A stretch of DNA of 64,000 bases from Sebastes aleutianus (lineage: Eukaryota > Chordata > Actinopteri > Perciformes > Sebastidae). Below, in pieces: positions 10,046 through 23,139 of the stretch; within the stretch, counting starts at the first letter, position 1, and each line of letters starts with the position of its first letter. The notes under the pieces were generated by a model, which saw only the letters and a list, made by a program, of their open reading frames with translations, did no database searches and had not been told where the DNA came from. Where the stretch lies: assembly GCA_916700875.1 (NCBI GenBank), contig CAKAKS010000060.1, positions 30,711,120 to 30,775,119 of the forward strand. Direction: 5' to 3'. Position numbers and translations under genes: made by a program.

Positions 10046-11310
10046 GGCTGTCAATTGACTCAAATATGTAATTGTGATTAATCTCATGATTGTCCATAGT
10101 TAATCGCAATCAATCGCAAATTGCAGTTTTTCTCATTCGCTTTTGGCTCAGTTCTTAAATGAGAATTATTTTTTATCAAAACAGTAAGTTCAAATCCCTG
10201 AACAATTAGTTTATTATTGAATTTTCTCATTCATTCAAGCAAACTGCACGTCTTTTTGCACATGTGCAAAAGATTCAGTACAATACCCACTTGCACACGT
10301 CTTTAATTCACTAATAAATGTACGGTATTCATACAAATGTGCATATTCTTTTTACAGTAGGCCTGTTGATTTTCAGTTACTGTAACTTTTACCTCAGTTG
10401 AAATCAGAATCTAAAAAGCTCCGTGCGGTCTGGACAAAACTGACATTCTGGTATAGGTCAGTAAGCAGTCAGTGTCGACAAAAAGCAGAACAAAACATGA
10501 TACAGATTTGCATATTAGAAACATTTCCAGGGTTGACTGCCGTGGTGAGAAAACATCTAAACGTTTTGACCAGTACGGCTCACACGATGACTAAACAACT
10601 TTTCATTTTGGTCAGTTTACTGACGCAATAACTGGTTTTGAAGCACGCATGAAGTGTTTTGGGGGAGTTACCACCTTTTGCAGATACGCAATAGAGTTGT
10701 GATATCACAGCAAGCAGTTGTGACAATTGCACTTACAGTTTAAAGAAAGTTAACACTGTTTCAGAAAATGAGCCAATGCGATTTAGAAAAACTGTAATCG
10801 TTCAAAATGTACCTTAAAGTGAGATTTGACAAGTATTAAATACTCTTATCATCATGGGAGTGGGCAAATATGCTGCTTTATGCAAATGTATGTATATATT
10901 TATTATTGGAAATCAATTAACAACACAGAACAATGACATATATTGTCCAGAAACCCTCACAGGTACTGCATTTAGCATAGAAAAATATGCTCTAATTATA
11001 ACATGGCAAACTGCAGCCCAACAGACAACAACAGCTGTCAGTGTGTCAGTGTGCTGACTTGACTATGACTTGCCCCCAAACTGCATGTGATTATCATAAA
11101 GTGGGCATGTCTGTAAAGGGGAGACTCATGGGTACCCATAGAACCCATTTACATTCACTGATCTGGAGGTCAGAGGTCAAGGGACCCCTTTGAAAATGGC
11201 CATGCCAGTTTGTCTTTGCCAACATTTTGCGTAAGTTTGGAGCGTTAGCTAGTATGACATGTTGGGTTCATTAGGTTTTCTAGTTTCATTTGATGTCAGT
11301 ATCTTCACTC
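10046..11310 (+). repeat. Dispersed repeat family C, copy 1 (interrupted)
   Basis: The head TAGGGCTGTCAATTGACTC (10,046) and the body from about 10,779 to 11,310 (CAAGTATTAAATACTCTTATC, AAGTGGGCATGTCTGTAAAGG, GAAAATGGCCATGCCAG) are the reverse complement of 62,730-63,429. Between about 10,150 and 10,770 the sequence is unrelated to that copy, so something was inserted or the segments are separate. Confidence 0.65.
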
Positions 11311-14300
11311 TGAGCTTTATAACTTTTTTTTCACAGGCATTTCTCATTGTTTTCTGATGTCTTATAGCTCTGCTGCACTGTGGCTGCTGGTTAGGATGGG
11401 TTAAATAGGGAGAATGCATTTCCCATTGAGGATTAATATATTATAACTTAACGTCATGCTGTAGTATTGCATTACCTTATAAGGTGCTGACAGGGTTGTG
11501 TCTATCTGCTGCTGCTCTGTCATTATACTGCAGCGTGGGTGCAGGTTAGAGCCTAAAGTCAAGTCCAGTGGTCTCAAACCTAATTGTTGTGTCCTCAGAA
11601 GGTCAATGCCCAAGATGTGCCTTTACAGCCAAAGGCCTAAATGCTGTACAAACACTTCACTACCACTAGAGGTCATTGTACATGAGGTATATTTAAAAGG
11701 ACACAACAGATTGGTTACCTTAAGATTATAAAAAAAATAAAAATAAAAGCAGAAAGAGCAGAAAATGGAGCTGTAATGTGGATGAAAGTCTATAATGTAA
11801 ATGACAAGATGGCAAAATAAGGAGAACTAAACCAGCTGCTTAAATTATTTCATTTTATGTATTTCTACTAAATGGCTGCAGATGTGAACTCGTGATTTGA
11901 TTTGGTGTTGAAAAAGAAGGTTGTTTGTCTCAGAGGAGGTTTTTATTACAGCATTTGTCTCATAAGACACCAGCACTGTATGTAATTTTGGTGACTGAAT
12001 GAAGACGTTTGAGACCACAACACCTTTTGGAGCATGCTTTTATGGTTTTGCAAACTTGAACACAGTTTTGGTGTTTGTGTCACCTGCTCTCAAAACTGGA
12101 TCTTGTGTTTCTAACTGGTTTAAGATCATAATGTGTAGTATATGTCTATCAGAGGGGACATCTCTATTGCTCATGTTATTTTCAAACCAAATGCAATATT
12201 GTGCAATGATATATCTGCCCATTTTAATGCCAGCGATGATGTATATTATATAGATATCTTTATTATTTTACGTTTAAAAAGGTCAGAGATCCTCATTTTA
12301 TTGCCAACTGTTAATGACTGAAATTTTAGAACCCTTCAACATTAGATCTTTTGCCTGCTGCACCTCTTTGGTGGACTTTGGTAAAAGCTCATCACGTACA
12401 GGCCTGGGTGTAATGTGTGCAGTATAATTAAATCATGCAACACAATGTCACATTTTTTCAAAAAGTTACCTCCTTGTCCTTTAGTGTCACTTGTGTGCAA
12501 AGTGTTCAAATGCAGAATGAATATTAAAGCACAACGGTAATACTCAATAACAGACATATTAGGGCATTTTGAGTTACAGCTCCCAGAAAATAAATGTATT
12601 GTGTGTGTGTGTGTAATAATCTACCTCGTGATCGCAATCCTCTTCTCACACATGGCAGGTTACTCCTCTTTTACCACAGGGCGGTGACATTACCGGCATG
12701 TGAGTCCATAGTGTTCACCCGGGGATATGGGGATCTCTTGCTGCTGAAGAGCGACATGAATTGACGACATTGCAGAAAAAGCAAACGTCTTTGCTCTGTG
12801 CAAGAGAGACTGATGGAGGCGTTGCTGTTTCAAGGCACAGAGAGAAAGACGTTTCTGAACAAAGAGAGAACCGTGTTCTTCATGCGAGGGGGAAGTAGGC
12901 CAACAGCCTTACTGTAAAAACTGGATGTGAAGCAGTGAATGATTCCACCTCTGATAAGGATGTGATATATTACTCACTCTATTCAACAGGTTCAAGGAGG
13001 TTACAAACCAGCAATGAGAACTTGCTTTTAAAAAATCTGCTGACAGATCAGTGCTATGTTCTGCTTATCGTATTGATGGTTGCAAGATAAATAATCACTA
13101 TTAACTGGATGAAGACTAACTAACCCTCCCACAAGTGCTCAATGGTTACAAAAAGTCAAACAGGTGTACATGATAGAATACATGACTGCCCAGGTACAAC
13201 TGAAGTTGCCTATTATCAAAAGGAGATGGATGTTAGTTATAGAATACCTTAGTAAGGAATCCTGTACTTAATTGTCTTTGATGTATAGTTTTTGTAGGTA
13301 TATATGAGGGTGGATGTGTGTGCACTCCATCCATATGTGGCATTACTTTGTTTTTGTGTACATGTATATCAGGCGAGGCCCAGTCTCCAGGCGGTTTTGT
13401 TTTGTGATGATTACTTGCCTGTTAATTTGTATTAATGGCAATAAAGTAGAAAAAAATCCAAAAAAAATCTGCTGAATACATAAAAATAAAAATGAAAAAT
13501 TGTATTAAATTAATATAATTTTAAAAAAATTATTAATTTAATTTAATTAATTAATTGTGAAATAAAATACATCTTTTCAGAGGTGCATTCAGTGACCGGG
13601 GAATCTTCTGGGATTTTTGGGGAGGGTAAAAAAAAACAATCCCCCATGAGAATATCAGTATTACTACTAACCTTCAAAATAAATATAGTTGAGGCTAATG
13701 ACACGCAGACCTAATTTCAGTAACGGGAATATACAGTACAGCAGAAGCACAACTTATCCAAGCATGTACTCACTGGGGAACTCCGTTATCAAGTCTTGCT
13801 TGTTTCATTTTCACATCGTGATCTTTCATAATCTGAATCAGTTATGACTTCATTTATACAGTCCTCTGTTGTAAACACATGAAAACAGTCTGACACTGTA
13901 AAAACCTGAACACCAGCTAAAGTATTTTTCTTTCTCGGTGATACTCATGTAGTAATTAAGCATCACCTTTAAAGTCTAATAGTTATTGCCACTTTTACTG
14001 TATTTAAAACGATGACCTCCTTTTGTGTAGAGCTATAACTTTAAAGGTTCTCAAACAACTGAGAACAATAAATGTCTATTTTTGACAATTTGCTTTCTTT
14101 ACCAAGAGACAAATGAAAAGTGAAAGAAAGCCCAGTCTCAACCTCAACAGCTACAGGTGGCAGCAGCGTTTACTAAACAACGACGACTTCTTTGTGTACA
14201 TTTTTGCTGTGTTTACCTCAGAGGCGTTATAATCCCACAGCACCAACATGTGGTGGAATCATGTTGGTGTAACAATTACAAGCTTTGCAGTGAAATGACA

Positions 14301-14759
14301 GACATTAAGCTTCAAAAAGCTCATAACATATAACTTAAAATTTCTCCACAGTATATGGAGTAGTCAGGCTACATGGTTAAAATACTTACAGTTTAAGGCC
14401 ACAGGTCACACAGGAAGCAGTGTTCTCCTGACTGAAGCTCTCGTTGCTCAGCCTGATGAAGGAACTGATCCCATACAGAGGATGTAAAAGTTAACCTTTC
14501 TCACTGGACAGATCATAACAAACAACCCTCTGCGTTGCAGCAGCATATTTACAATACAATGCAACCAAAACACATTCGGTTTGGAGGCACATCTGTGCAA
14601 TGAGTGAACAACTGAGAAAACCTGCATCTGTGTTGTATCTGTATGCACTGTGAAATGAACCATATTATTCACAAGGAGCTATTTTACTTTTGATACTTCT
14701 TGCATCTTAGGACAATTTCTTGTATATTTCTCTCTTTAGCTAAAATTTCAATGTGGGAC

Positions 14760-15207
14760 TTAAACCTCCTGTTGTCCTCGGGTCATATTTGACCCGTTTT
14801 CAAACTTCATTATATCATAAATATGGATTTCTTAATCTAATTGCCCCAAAATAACATGGATGGTTGCCTACTCAAAACAATATTAGTTTACATATACCAG
14901 TATGTGATAATAGATCAACATTATGTTCCTCTGATAATAACTTCAGTCAAAATAATTCACAATATCTGCTTTTTTTTTTACTAAAAAAATAGGTATAATT
15001 TCAAGGAAATTAGGTTTATTAACTTTAATTTACCCCCAAAAAGTGTAAAACTTAATAATTAGGAATGAAGTTGGCCGAAAAGGTGCAACACAGAATTGGA
15101 TGATAGTTTATACTGTATGCTTTATAATAAGTCAAACCAGACCGGATTAAATTTGACCCGGGAAGACAAAAGTTACATGGTCAACGGGAAGACAATAGGA
15201 GGGTTAA
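14760..15207. mobile_element. piggyBac-like MITE with TTAA target duplications
   Basis: TTAA at 14,760-14,763 and 15,204-15,207 flank the element. The ends are ACCTCCTGTTGTCCTCGGGTC on the left and, on the opposite strand, CCCTCCTATTGTCTTCCCG on the right, an imperfect terminal inverted repeat. TTAA insertion and C-rich CCC-type ends are diagnostic of the piggyBac superfamily. At 448 bp with no transposase ORF it is nonautonomous. Two internal TTTGACCCG motifs sit near the two ends. Confidence 0.75.
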
Positions 15208-16669
15208 CATTTAGGCTACTGCAGTAACTAATAGGCTACTTCTTTCTATTCAAACTAAAGGTTTTGCCTTTTCCTTTATAATGGAAACAAGAATTAGTCA
15301 CGATGTCTTTGAGCAATAAGGCAACAAACCCAACCCATTCCGGTGGCGTTGCTTGAAAAGCTACTATAAGAAGAATGTGTACATGCGTTAAAAAGAAAGT
15401 AAACCATTTATCTGTATAGATGAAGAATAATATCTAGGGATGCACGATTGCACATAAATTTAATGTTATTAAATCCGCAGTTTACAACATAACTTTTAGC
15501 CGACACAAAATAAATGCAACACAACACATAAACATCGGCTACTGCCATCGCTGGATGTCATCTTATTTGCCGATAGGCTGATTGCAGTCAACGAGGTGAA
15601 AATCGATGCATCGCTAATAATATCCACTCATAAATTACTCCATATCATCTCCAATAGTATATACTTTGACCTTGAATAGGCCTAGTTGTGTAGGCTATAT
15701 ATCTCTTCCAACTATCCCTATTTTATTGCTGAAAGTTATTTTACTGGGGGCAACAAATGTCCTTCATTGCTATCCATGTCACTCATCTAACATGTGGGAC
15801 TTCTCCCCCTGAAACTAATAAAATATAAATCACAATTTCAGATTTGAAATACTACACTTAATAGATTTTAGTTAACTCCCAGTGCACCTGCATGTACACG
15901 TTGTAAAAAGTCTATTATTTAAAAAAAGTGGTAAAATATAGATATAAATTATCAGGGTTTAAAGGATTTCTGTGACACTAAACACTGAACAGAGTTAGTC
16001 ATTTAATACAGAATGTATCTTCTTTACTCCAGTTATCACACTAGCTTTAGAAGTGTTACTCAAAATAAATATCTGTAGTAATTCACCAAAAGACTGCGTC
16101 TTGAATTTCTAAAAACCCACAGATAAGATCATAAAAATACAGAATAAAATGCAAAACGTTTCAACTGTATTTGTGTGAGGCTGCTCTGCAGAGCATCTCA
16201 GTGTGGAACAGTGGATGACTTTCTCCACTGGAGGGCAGCACAGACGGTTTTGCTTCATGTAAAGCAAAAATATCCATGTATTTGGACAACCTCATGGGTC
16301 CTGATAATGTCTACTTGTATACATGTAGAGTGGAGTTACTAGTCTCTTTTTGCACTGTGCATCAGTACTTTTGACCCTGTACCAGTGACTCAATATGTGA
16401 ACCCAATGCACTGCAAAAATGTGCTTTCAATAACAGGATACCCAACACATGACTTATCTTTAGTGAGTAATAACAAAAGTTCTTGGTGCAGTTCACCAAG
16501 CACTTCTTCTGATCAAATAGATTACAACTGGCAAACAATGTCAAAATGACTTTCTCTCAGACTCAGTTTGTCTTTATGTTATTTAATCATTTTAAAAAAG
16601 CTCAGTACTTTAAAGTTTTAGAAATGTGATAATACATTAAAGGTGTTAAATACAGGATTGGCAGCATTT

Positions 16670-16990
16670 CTATTGCCTCTCAACATGGCGACAACAAGCC
16701 GGTGGCTCACAGCTAATGGTGCTAGCGACGTTAACAGAGCAGACAATGGCGAAAGTGCTGACAGAGATAACGGTGCTTACCTGAGGGGAAACCGGAGGGT
16801 GGGTGCTACGCCCCCGCGACGACGCCGTCGGTCGGGATGATGGCGTCATCAGCTGTAACCGCCGTATGAGAGCAGTGCAGAGCGGCGGCTGTGAGCTCGC
16901 CATTGGCCGGCCCGCCTATGTCAACAAAGTAAGGAGAAGCTCGGATTATACAACACCAACTGAGGGAGAGCGTCCAGAGGTGGAAGAAGT
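16670..16990 (+). repeat. Dispersed repeat family F, copy 1 (GC-rich)
   Basis: The run GCTAATGGTGCTAGCGACG, then CTTACCTGAGGGGAAACCGGAGGGTG, then CGACGACGCCGTCGGTCGG matches 23,440-23,610 in the same order. The arginine-rich 65-aa ORF here is a by-product of this repeat, and its second copy carries different frames. Confidence 0.55.
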
Positions 16991-17297
16991 ACTCATATCT
17001 ATTACTTAAGTAAAAGTACCAATACCACGATGTATAAGTACTCCATTATAAGTAAAAGTCATTCATTTAAAATCTTACTTTGGTAAAAGTACAGAGGTAT
17101 TATAATCAAAATGTACTTAAAGTATCGAAAGTACTTGTTTACAGAATTATATATTAATATTATATATATACATATATAATATTAATATACTGTATATATA
17201 TCATATATATTTATATATATATATATCATATGTACAGTAAATTATATATATATATATTAATATATATTACTTGTTTTCCAAATTATATATTAATATA

Positions 17298-17343
<46 letters not shown>

Positions 17344-17765
17344 ACATACACATCTTTTTGATTAATCGGATAGAAAAGAAAGAAATTTCTGCTACACAAG
17401 TTTCTATATTCAAATATTTTGGACTTTTCTCCAATCTTTGATTTTTAGTGAAATGTTGGAGAATCTATTCTCTTTGAGATTCAAACAGTTATTTAAATGA
17501 AATTATTTGAACATTTTGGGGGGCAAACTACAGCAGCCATTGGTTTAATTTTTAACAAATTATATTTTTTAAACTTATCATATGTTTGTTTTTTTGTAAC
17601 TAGTAACTTTAATCTGTCAAATACATGTAGTGGAGTAAAAAGTACAATATTTCCCTCTTAAACATAGTGGAGTGGAAGTATAAAGTAGCATAAAATGGAA
17701 ATACTAAAGTAAAGAACACATACCTCAAAACTGTACTTAAGTACAATACTTCATTCTCTGCTCAG
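16975..17765 (+). repeat. Dispersed repeat family E, copy 1, split by TA microsatellite
   Basis: AAGTACTCATATCTATTACTTAAGTAAAAGTACCAATAC at the left and ACTGTACTTAAGTACAATACTTC at the right are the two ends. Both resemble each other in inverted orientation. The centre is expanded by a TA-rich tract (17,149-17,342). Confidence 0.6.
17149..17342. repeat. TA-rich microsatellite
   Basis: Imperfect (TA)n runs with ATATTAATAT palindromes lie in the centre of repeat family E copy 1. Confidence 0.9.
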
Positions 17766-20700
17766 GTAGACATTAATCCTCTATATATTTACAAAGCGAA
17801 TAGTTGTTTTCTGCTATATTAATGCTCTGAATATCGAATAGAGCACCTATAAGTGACACAGTAGTCCAGTAGAAGTTATGCAATAATCCAGACTGCGTGG
17901 CATCTACTAGTTAGCTCCTGTTGAAGAATAGAACACTAATAATAAAGAGCAGTTACAACGTGTATGCTCGTGACCTTTTGCCAGTTTTTGTCATATCTCA
18001 GAGGGTGTTCCTGGGGGCAGGGTGTTGGTGTTGGTGGTGGGGGGGCTTTGCTCTTTTTAGTGGAGGTGGCTGAAGCAGCTCTCCTCAGGTTGAGAAGGGG
18101 TTTTATCCCTCTGGAGGGCTGCGGGCTCTCGTCGAGTTGTTCTGTGAAGTGACCCGCACACTGAAGCAAAGTGGTGGAGGTGTCTTTACCGTGAGGGCGG
18201 TGGTGCGGTCACATGTTCAGAGGTGGTGGTGATGGTGGGGGTGAAGAAGAAGTTGACTGTGTGTGTGTGCTGGAGGAGGTATTTGGGTTGTAGTGGGTAG
18301 ATATGCAGTCTTGCAGCTGTGCGTGTGCTTGTCCATGTCTGAGTGAATAAGGGGAGGAAGGGGCAGCGAGGGAGGGAGCGGGGCGGGGGGGCGATTCAGG
18401 TTCAGAAGTGTTGAAGCATAAAATCTCTCTCTCTTTTTCTCTCTGTCTATCTCCCCCTTCTGTTGCTGGGCCAGACGCAAAGCAACAGCAATTTGTGCGA
18501 TTTCACAGCTCACCGGATCCCTAAAACTCTGACAGCCTTGCGCTGAGGTGGGGGGTAATGAGGGAGGGGAGGGAGAGATGGAAGGAATGAGGAAGGAGCG
18601 CAGAGATGGAGGGAAGGAGCGGCGAAGGCGATAAATGTATAGAAGTGACAGTGGAAATTGAAGATGGACAGATTGGAGGGGCGAGCCGGAGAGATGAGGA
18701 GCTGATGTGGGAGCAGATGTTTCAGAGAACAGAGTCTCAAAACGTACAGGCATCATCTACATCTTAGCACGTTGTTCTGATGACCACAGGAAACAAACGT
18801 ACTTATTCTACTCCATGTGCTCACTCTTAAAGGGACATTCAGAGATATATGACTTAATCATGTCTACCTTTGACCAAGGAATTGAAGCATTTACAGGCTT
18901 TTATACCGTGGTGATGATTTCTGGGCAGGCGTCAATGCTAAATTGCAAAAATCTTGCAATATTGCTTGGCTGAGGTAGAAAAGTTTGCATATCAATAAAC
19001 ACAAAATGCGACAAAGTGCAATGGAAACAGATTTAGCAAATAAATTCTGACACACATCCAGCATGTGACTTCAATATCCACTGAAGAGACGAAATATAGC
19101 GGCAAATTAAAATGGTCTCCTCATCGCTCCACACGACCTTCCTCAAATTACAAAACGTTCTCACTCCCAACTCGTCAAAGACCGCCGCTTGGTCAGTGCC
19201 CCTCCGGCATCGGAGACCAACGTACCTCTTGCGTTACTTTTGGACGGACCGGGGACGGCGTCTCAATATATGTTTGTTACATGCATAGTGTCCTTTCAAA
19301 ATAAACTTCCGTTTTCAGTTGAAGTTAGGTTTAGGAAACACAAGCACTTAGTGAGCGTTAGGAAACGGTCGTAGTTGATGTTAACTTCACTGACTAGCGA
19401 CTCACGTGACTCAAGGGACTGACGATACCAACGAGTCACATGACTAACGACTGACGTGACAAAATAAGTCAACGTTACTTTTAGTTTCACACGGGATAGG
19501 AAGAGCAGTCTCCTGGTTTTCTTTTGCAGATTTTCCTCAAAGTTCGGTTAAAATGTGCGATACATTTGGATGGAAACCTGTTATAGACTTAATGAAGCGT
19601 TAAAATGACTATAAACAAACTTTAAAAAGCAGATGATGGTTTGAACACAGCTCCTCTTTTGGCCTGAGGCAGGCCTAAGTGGACATGCTATAAGCTGCCC
19701 CCAGTTTGGGCCTCTATTGTAATTACATCTGAATCACAGAGCTAAGCATTCGCATTTTTCGTAAAATAAATAACAACAAATCCATGAAAAATCCTGAAGG
19801 TTGTTTAACATACTGCCATAATCTTCTAACCATCCACATGAAATAATAAAAATGAAAAAATAAATAAATACATAAAGAAAAAAGAAAAAAACTTCCGTCC
19901 ATGGCACGATATAAAAAAAATAATAATTTGTGACTGGATATTTACCATCTTATAATAACTTTTAAATTTTGTTTCACCTTGTACAAATTCTGCACAGACA
20001 AATGTCATTTCCGAAATGCTTAATTGTGCAGTAGACCAAATATTTCATATACATGATATTTTCTTACACAACTATTACGTAGGCTCAAATAATAAAGTTA
20101 TAGAAAAGAGAGCTTCCAAATTTAGACAATCATCTATGATAGACAGGCTGGAACTTGATAGCTTGATAATCAGACTGAATTCCCATTTTGTTTTTACTTC
20201 ATCATTATTTTCATTATTAGAATCCAGAGGTCTGGAACCAGGCTAAGATACGGACTTTTTAGAAACCTAAGTAATCGTTTACATTGCTCATCAACAACTT
20301 TATGTGTCGTCTCTAATGTGGAAATGACCGATCTCATCTTGTGAAAAGCATCAGCCCACCAAAGAAGGCACTAATGCAGAAAATAATTATCTACACACCT
20401 AATCTCACATTTGGATTATTCTCAGAAGAGATCTGTGAGGGTCTTTACTGATTGAAAGTAATCTTGGACTGCGCCCCCTAGTGTGATTTAATCCATTCAT
20501 TGTCCATCGTGCCCCTCTTAGCCTTAAATGAAGCTCCAATTGGGTGGCCGTTACTTTGACCAAGACATGACTTATAGCCCTAAAAAAGGGTCACAACCTT
20601 AAAGGACCACCACCAACCTCAGAGGACCTCTCAGCAATCTCCATATAAAGTGTTTATTTCCTATTTTGATTTAGATGTGTCATTCAAAATCTCACGCTCT

Positions 20701-21407
20701 CTTGTTGTTGCCGGTGCCTCTTGACCTTGGTTTCCTATTTGAAAACCCACTGCAACCAAAGGGCAGCAGAGTATTGAGAGTGACAGGCTAATTTCCATGC
20801 TAAGGTCATTCAGAAATCTGACCATGCTCGGTGTCAAACGACAGCCAACACCGGGAGGGAGAGTCCTCTCAGGACCAGAGGGAAGACAGAGGGACCAAGA
20901 AAGAGAAAGAAAGATGTACTGCAGAAGAGATGAGATACCAGAGATACCAATTCAAAGAGCGGGTGAGTGCTCTTCTGATAAGGAAAGTCACCTGAGTGCT
21001 TTGTTTTGGTTGTGGGGTCAAGAGAGGGTTCGAGGAGAGGCGGTATTTGAGTGTGTGTTGGTGATAAGTGTGTGTGTGAAGGGGGGATCAGGACATCTGC
21101 GCAGGCTTTGAAGAGGTCAGCCACGGGACAGGAACCATTCTTAATCCCCCCAGCTGGGCCTGCAAGAGAGGATTTGGACCTCTGCTCGCTCTCCGCCCCC
21201 ACCCACAACAGTAGCTAATTGAGCTCCAGCGCTCTGATCGCAGCACTTCCATGCAAAGCCCCGCATGCTTTCACAGGGCTTTGGAGTCTGACCAGGAAAT
21301 CCCTTTTACCGTCTACCTGCTATCATTGACGATACCTGGCCTGGGATTATCCACATCCTCTAACACATGTACGCATGTGTATGCCGATGGACGGATGGAT
21401 GGAGTGA
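17766..21407. other. Intergenic with repeat-poor islands
   Basis: It holds a GA/GT-skewed stretch (18,180-18,760), a repeat with alternating GACTCACGTGACT and CACATGACTAACGACTGACGTG units (19,390-19,470), and repeat-poor islands at 18,470-18,545 and 19,650-19,760. The 179-codon minus-strand frame at 18,217-18,756 is a low-complexity P/S/H-rich shadow of the skewed DNA. Confidence 0.5.
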
Positions 21408-22358
21408 ATGTTGTAGTGGAAAGTAACTACGTGCATTTACTCAAGTACTGTACAATTTTAAGTTACTTTATTTTACTTGAGTTCTATTTTATGATCTACT
21501 CCACTACATTTCAGAGATAAATATTGTACTTTTTACTACTACATTTATTTTAAAGCTTTAGTTACTAGTTACTTTGCAGATCCAGATTATTGATGCAAAA
21601 TATTATACAAATACAAAAAATAAATATTGATGCTTTTATTCTGAATTGTGCCATTATGCATAATGAGTACTTTTATTTTTGGTACTTGAAGTATATTTTG
21701 ATGCTAATACATTTGTACTTTTGCTCAAGAAAATGTTTAATACATGATTTTTACTTGTACCAGGGATATTACAGTAAACTGAAACTAAAAGACAAAAAGA
21801 AGAAGTGAAAAACATTTGTAGTAAACTGAATCTAAATATAAACTATATGTAAAACTAAACTAAAATGATATTGCCTGGGTAAAAAAGTAATACAAATAAA
21901 ATAAAAATGAATTTAAATAGATTTCAGTTTTAGTCTATTTTTTTTTTTTCTATAATATACCACCACCAAAAAAGGAGACAGAATGAATTTCCGCCAACTC
22001 TCGTGACATTGAATCACAGAAATTGAACAGACTTGACATTCCAGGAGATGACGCTATGCTGCAAATACTTCACTAAAGTAGCTTAAGAAGATTAAACATA
22101 CTTGTATGTGAATGTAGCTACATATTTCTGAAACAATATATCTGGACCTAACAAAAACAAACTAAAACTACTGTAAAACTAAAACTCACCATATAAAAAC
22201 TAAACCTTTCTGAAATCGAACTAAAACTTAAATATAATCGAAAATTGAAAAATGAAATAAAATAAAAACTAATTGAAAATTCAACACTATTATAACCTAC
22301 CCGGTGAAATCACTATTTTTACTGAAGTAAAAGGTCTGAGTGCTTCCTCCACCACTGA
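21408..22358 (-). repeat. Dispersed repeat family E, copy 2, with a nested repeat
   Basis: It starts GTAGTGGAAAGTAACTACG and ends AAGTAAAAGGTCTGAGTGCTTCCTCCACCACT, the inverse of copy 1. The interval about 21,770-22,305, rich in AAACTAAAACT-type units, is foreign to the family and looks like a second element inserted into it. Confidence 0.6.
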
Positions 22359-22844
22359 ATGAATACAACAACGTGTGGAAAACAGCACAAGGAACCATTA
22401 AAGGGACTCATATCAGAGCCTATGTTAAAGTAAATGTCGACATGAGTTAAGAGTGCACAGCCATGCTAGCAGCTGTGTGAGGCTGTACTTTGGCACAGCT
22501 GTGTTATTGAGCTGGAAGCTAGCATCAACATGCTAACAAGTCACATGACACATGACACATGACCTCCATAAAGGCAACGTGCATAGCAACATTTAAAAGA
22601 AGAAGACATTTTTCTCTCATAATCAGAACATTGTAATTCTAGAGCATTATACAAGAAGGCTGCCGTCCTTATGAAAACATCCACATCTGAGTTGAAAAAC
22701 CCTATCAACCTTCCAAGAATCTTATTCATCAGCAATAAACTTAAGAAATTCTGTGAAGCAGGCTACGAGCCAATCAGCGGCAGGTAGTTTGGCATTTAGA
22801 TGAGAGGGCACTTGAACATTTCCAAAAAACTCTCTTGCACCCTA

Positions 22845-23125
22845 AAGCACCGATCACACTGAGGCGCGTCGCCAGAAACGCATCACCCGCAAAACCATTG
22901 TTTTCCATTGGTATGGCGCGCCTGCCGTGCGCATATGTGCATTTAGACGCACATAATAGTTTAAATATTCTCAACTTTTCAGCGCCGGGCATGGAGTCGC
23001 ACAGCTCATCAATGTCACACTTGACCCAGGCAGCTGATCAATTCAAGCAAGAGAGTGACTTTAATACTGATACGTTTTTGAAGCGGCCGCGCCTGTAGCG
23101 ACGCGTCTCGATGTGATCAGCCCCC
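22845..23125. mobile_element. PIF/Harbinger-like MITE
   Basis: The left end GCACCGATCACACTGAGGCGCGTCGC pairs with the right end, read on the other strand as GGGGCTGATCACATCGAGACGCGTCGC. CTA (22,842-22,844) and TTA (23,126-23,128) flank it, close to the 3-bp TWA duplication of PIF/Harbinger. It is 281 bp with no transposase. Confidence 0.55.
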
Positions 23126-23139
23126 TTAGTGTGCCATTG

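Larger units (their letters stand above)
8900..14759. other. Intergenic, upstream of il21r
   Basis: Apart from the promoter candidate and repeats C and D, I see a LINE-like tail near 13,300-13,450 (GTATTAATGGCAATAAAG), an AT-rich patch (13,470-13,570) and no convincing exon. ORFs here are at most about 100 codons and lack recognisable residues. Confidence 0.6.

Noticed and set aside
10180..10200. tRNA-like T-loop word (GTTCAAATCCCTGAAC)
   Set aside because: No A box, acceptor stem or anticodon arm fits upstream at the right distance.
16643..17009. Arginine-rich 65-codon ORF and overlapping frames
   Set aside because: They fall in repeat family F, and the second copy at 23,440 has diverged frames.
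18217..18756. 179-codon minus ORF, the longest in the window
   Set aside because: It is rich in P, S and poly-H from GA/GT-skewed DNA, with no domain, no splice partner and no orderly composition.
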